Part shown: one piece after another, positions 33,093 through 35,432 of the stretch
Layout: each line of letters opens with the position of its first letter
Position numbering within the stretch: position 1 is the first letter of the stretch
NCBI GenBank assembly: GCA_937914675.1
Contig: CALDOC010000100.1
Location: 1 to 35,432, forward strand
DNA: 35,432 nucleotides
Reading direction: 5' to 3'
Source: an uncultured Sulfurimonas sp.
GTDB lineage: Bacteria; Campylobacterota; Campylobacteria; Campylobacterales; Sulfurimonadaceae
The notes under the pieces: generated by a model
The model's input: only the letters and a program-made list of their open reading frames with translations
What the model was told of the DNA's origin: nothing
Database searches by the model: none
Position numbers and translations under genes: made by a program

Positions 33093-33125
33093 GTTGGTTA
33101 CCTAATGGTATGGATTATAAAATGA

Positions 33126-33131
33126 ATTATA
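33126..33131 (-). promoter_or_regulatory. Candidate -10 box for dnaE
   Basis: Minus-strand TATAAT (33131-33126) lies 34 bases before the ATG. A second TATAAT (33119-33114) is nearer. No clear -35 box is present. Confidence 0.45.
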
Positions 33132-33160
33132 GTGGATTCGTCTTAATATGAGGTAATTTA

Positions 33161-33180
33161 ACTCTTGCGCTAGCAAGAGC
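33161..33180 (-). terminator. Hairpin after the ATP-grasp gene, candidate terminator
   Basis: A perfect 7-bp stem (CTCTTGC at 33162-33168 and GCAAGAG at 33173-33179, plus strand) with a 4-base loop starts 7 bases past the ATP-grasp stop codon. The exit side on the minus strand reads TTAAATTA, a weak U-tract. Confidence 0.5.
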
Positions 33181-33185
33181 TAAAT

Positions 33186-34718
33186 TTATTTTAGAAGTTT
33201 GTTCCAAGATTTTTTTATTTTGTTGGCAAGTTTGTCGGTTACGCCTTTTACTTCTAGAAGAGTGGAGGGATTTTGATGTATCGCGCTTAGAACTTCTTCC
33301 ACGCCACCAAAATGTTTTATGATGTTTTCAACTTTTTTCTTCCCAATTCCATCTATGGAAATTAAGAAGTTTGTTAACTCTTCTTCACTAATTTTTATTT
33401 CATTAGTTGCAGAATCTGACGATTCGTCTGAACTTGAACTTAGAACGTTTTCTATATTTTCTTGAATTACAACTTCCGATGATTCGTCCGTACTTGGAAC
33501 GTTTTCAATATTCACTTGAGTTACAACTTCCGATGATTCACCGGAAGTTGGATTTGGAACGTTTTTCGCATTTTCATTTGTTAAAGATTTTGCAGAATTT
33601 AAAGTAAGATTGTCTTGATAATTCCATATCTCACTTGGCCACTCTTCACTCCATCTTCGTTTAACGTCGTAAACTTTATATTCATTGTCTAAAGTGTGCA
33701 AATAAACTTTTTTGCCACCATAGTTTTTCTTTATTTTGCCAAAACTTTCACCATCAAAACTAGGAGTGAAACTTCCAAAATGTATATGTCTAAGAGTTCT
33801 CAAAATTGAAGGATCCATTTTTCCCAACTCTTCCCAGTTAAACATTGGCATGTTGGGCTTTTTAAAGCTACCTTCGCTCAAGCTCCACATTATATATTGA
33901 GCAATCCAATCTCTTATGTATGGAAACGCCGCAAACGCTGTGGCGCATTCCAATATACGAACTTTTCCATCTCTTCCATACGCCACGTCGCAAGCCCAAT
34001 ATTCGGCGTTAGCGGCTTTAGACACTTTGACGGCTAAGTCAAGCACGTTTTTTGGAACGTTCATGTAATCCATGCTTCCACCTTGGGAAGTGTTCGTAAG
34101 CCATTCCCCCTCGGGAGCGCGTCTCCAAAACGCGCAAACAGGCTTATGCCCAACAAGCATAACTCGTATGTCGGCTTCCATGGGAATGAAGTCTTGAAAA
34201 TACATTGGATGGTATTTTTTTTCCGCAAATAAATCTTCAGCTTCTTTGTAACTGTCAACTTTATGAACAAAATAACCACCATAATTTGATGGCCCATAAG
34301 ATTTTTTAACTATCTTAGGATACTCCGTTTTTTTCAAAAATTCATTTGCGTTGTCATGGTTATAGTAGATATACGTTTTTGGAATGGGAAGATCGTATTT
34401 CCATGCAAATCTTGTAACGTTCTCTTTTGACTTGTTTGAGAACTGAGTGTCCATAGACGGCAAAAAACGAACATGAGGAAGTTCTCTGGCAATTTCTCTA
34501 AAAGTTTCATAAGCCGTTGCAGGAATATTTCCAATCAGCACGTCTATGTTTTTACTCTTAACTTCTTTAATAAATCTAGCTTTGTCATTTTTCCAATGAT
34601 ACGTCACCGTCTCTATCTTATTTGGCCAGCCCTTGAAATTTGAGTGATTAAAAAATCTCAATACGTAATCAAGGTACAAAAAACCTATTTTTGGTAGTTG
34701 TTTATTGCTTAGTCCCAT
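33186..34718 (-). CDS. RimK-like ATP-grasp ligase fused to a tandem helix-hairpin-helix domain
   Basis: A 510-residue cytoplasmic protein. Residues about 1-110 look like a preATP-grasp domain and about 111-275 like the ATP-grasp core: PKIVKKSYGPSNYGG (134-148) with the ATP-binding lysine, EADIRVMLVGHKPV (181-194) and SQGGSMD (211-217) as in RimK-type ligases, and ACDVAYGRDGKVRILECA (242-259). Asp244 and Glu257 fit two metal ligands, but the usual Asn two residues after the Glu is Ala259. A Ser/Glu-rich linker (about 373-442) with tandem repeats leads to a C-terminal (HhH)2 domain (443-510) with DGIGKKKVENIIKHFGG and EVKGVTDKLANKIKK, as in UvrC- or RuvA-type DNA/RNA-binding modules. ATP-grasp ligases join a carboxylate to an amine; the substrate here is unknown. 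It follows efp by 27 bases with ribosome site GGAG. The pairing of the two domains is unusual to my knowledge. Confidence 0.85.
   Translation of the reverse strand: MGLSNKQLPKIGFLYLDYVLRFFNHSNFKGWPNKIETVTYHWKNDKARFIKEVKSKNIDVLIGNIPATAYETFREIARELPHVRFLPSMDTQFSNKSKENVTRFAWKYDLPIPKTYIYYNHDNANEFLKKTEYPKIVKKSYGPSNYGGYFVHKVDSYKEAEDLFAEKKYHPMYFQDFIPMEADIRVMLVGHKPVCAFWRRAPEGEWLTNTSQGGSMDYMNVPKNVLDLAVKVSKAANAEYWACDVAYGRDGKVRILECATAFAAFPYIRDWIAQYIMWSLSEGSFKKPNMPMFNWEELGKMDPSILRTLRHIHFGSFTPSFDGESFGKIKKNYGGKKVYLHTLDNEYKVYDVKRRWSEEWPSEIWNYQDNLTLNSAKSLTNENAKNVPNPTSGESSEVVTQVNIENVPSTDESSEVVIQENIENVLSSSSDESSDSATNEIKISEEELTNFLISIDGIGKKKVENIIKHFGGVEEVLSAIHQNPSTLLEVKGVTDKLANKIKKSWNKLLK
33418..33585 (-). repeat. 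Degenerate in-frame tandem repeats in the ATP-grasp linker
   Basis: Three diverged copies lie head to tail, with starts near 33418, 33478 and 33532 (units about 60, 54 and 50 bases). Each carries GATTC followed by GGAAC/AGAACGTTTT on the plus strand. At protein level the unit reads ESSEVV-x-Q-x-NIENV-x-S. Unit lengths are multiples of three. Confidence 0.7.
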
Positions 34719-34745
34719 AGTTATTTCTCCATTTATTTCAGAAAA

Positions 34746-35312
34746 TTATTTTACTTTTTCCAAGTATTCGCAATCAACTGTATTTACTCTAACTAAATCA
34801 CCTTCTAAAACGTGATATGGCACCTGAACGACCGCGCCAGTTTCGAGAGTCGCTGGTTTTTTACTTCCGCTAGAAGTATCGCCTTTAAAGTTTGGTGGTG
34901 TTTCTGTAATAATCAGTTCCATAACTTCGGGAGCCGCGACGGATATCGCTTCTCCTTTAAAAAAAATAATGTCTACGTTTATTCCATCTTTAAACCATTT
35001 TGCGGCGTCGTCACACTGTTCATAAGACAAGCCTAGTTGATCGTATGTGTCATTATCCATAAACTGATACATTTCACCGTCATCATAAAGATATTGCATA
35101 GTTTTATAATCAATAACTGGAACTTCGAACTTGTCTCCAGCGTGAACCGTTTTATCAACAACTTTGCCATTTAAAAAACTTTTCATTTTCATACGCACAA
35201 ACGCCGCGCCTTTTCCTGGTTTAACATGTTGAAATTCCACCACTTTATATGGAACTTCTCCAACAATCATTCTCACGTTCTTTTTTATATCACTCATGCC
35301 AACAGTCGCCAT
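34746..35312 (-). CDS. efp: Elongation factor P
   Basis: EF-P binds between the ribosomal P and E sites and relieves stalling at polyproline stretches. The 188-residue protein from the ATG at 35312 has three beta-barrel domains: KOW-like domain I (about 1-65), domain II (about 66-128) and domain III (about 130-188, ending EYLEKVK). The tip loop HVKPGKGAAF has a lysine at exactly position 34, the residue that EpmA/EpmB beta-lysylate in E. coli. No epmA or epmB gene is in the window. GTG at 35318 is a weaker start because the ATG has a better-placed AAGGG ribosome site. The ATP-grasp/HhH gene follows in the same unit. Confidence 0.96.
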   Translation of the reverse strand: MATVGMSDIKKNVRMIVGEVPYKVVEFQHVKPGKGAAFVRMKMKSFLNGKVVDKTVHAGDKFEVPVIDYKTMQYLYDDGEMYQFMDNDTYDQLGLSYEQCDDAAKWFKDGINVDIIFFKGEAISVAAPEVMELIITETPPNFKGDTSSGSKKPATLETGAVVQVPYHVLEGDLVRVNTVDCEYLEKVK

Positions 35313-35339
35313 AAACACACCCTTAAAAATATTTTTGAT

Positions 35340-35345
35340 ATTTTA
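35340..35345 (-). promoter_or_regulatory. Candidate -10 box for efp
   Basis: Minus-strand TAAAAT (35345-35340), preceded by TG, lies 27 bases before the efp ATG. The rest of the right edge to 35432 is AT-rich and holds no gene that I can see. Confidence 0.4.
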
Positions 35346-35432
35346 CACTAAATACGCTTAAATTTAATAACAGGCTTTTTTCTGAACTTAATCACAAACG
35401 ATAAGTGTAAAATAAGAATAAAAATTATCTAT

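Noticed and set aside
33418..33585. CRISPR-like direct repeats
   Set aside because: The copies are diverged, in frame, abut without unique spacers and sit in a coding linker.
1..35432. Genomic island, prophage or insertion sequence
   Set aside because: No integrase, transposase, phage gene, tRNA edge or terminal repeat was seen, and gene content and base composition look uniform.

Overview
The window looks like chromosomal backbone of a free-living Campylobacterota (Epsilonproteobacteria), most like Sulfurimonas or a near relative. The reasons are the AT-rich sequence, compact operons, TATAAT-type -10 boxes without good -35 boxes, and two gene blocks I recall being shared with Campylobacter jejuni: recN-tatD-lytic transglycosylase-rlpA-kdsC-lptC-lptA-engB-membrane protein-PBP2, and hisS-speA-cysE-aspB. 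The genus is an inference. I see no tRNA, rRNA, insertion sequence, prophage or CRISPR array. No gap between genes exceeds about 145 bases.

Layout. 77-673 (+) is a HAD phosphatase. 687-3170 (-) is a three-gene unit: queC, a YgjP-type metalloprotein and an MnmC2-like FAD oxidoreductase. 3264-3440 (+) is a 58-residue YjfB-like motility protein, followed by ybeY and a Ca2+/Na+ exchanger to 4869. From 14824 down to 4879 (-) runs a thirteen-gene cluster: recN, an unlisted 57-residue membrane protein, tatD, mltD-like, rlpA, hisB, kdsC, lptC, lptA, engB, an ArgA-like acetyltransferase, a small membrane protein and mrdA (PBP2). Most of these genes overlap or nearly touch. 14966-20459 (+) is hisS, a membrane-anchored glutamate-synthase-like protein, speA and cysE, followed by aspB at 20551-21720.

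25075-21728 (-) is ilvI-ilvH-lpxD and a 67-residue unknown. 28943-25177 (-) is a CoA-binding protein, ilvA and a large cytoplasmic beta-propeller plus helical-repeat protein. 33092-29030 (-) is dnaE and a small membrane methyltransferase. 35312-33186 (-) is efp (elongation factor P) followed by an ATP-grasp ligase fused to a C-terminal helix-hairpin-helix domain.

Together the genes serve envelope building (LPS transport, KDO synthesis, peptidoglycan synthesis and remodelling), amino-acid synthesis (Ile/Val, Cys, Asp, His, Arg), tRNA and ribosome function (queC, hisS, ybeY, engB, efp) and DNA replication and repair (dnaE, recN). Most of the window is ordinary housekeeping sequence. The best candidates for something undescribed are the efp/ATP-grasp-HhH pair, the propeller-solenoid protein, the small proteins at 13119-13292 and 21728-21931, and some odd translation starts (a possible ATT start for lptC and possible leaderless ybeY and queC).
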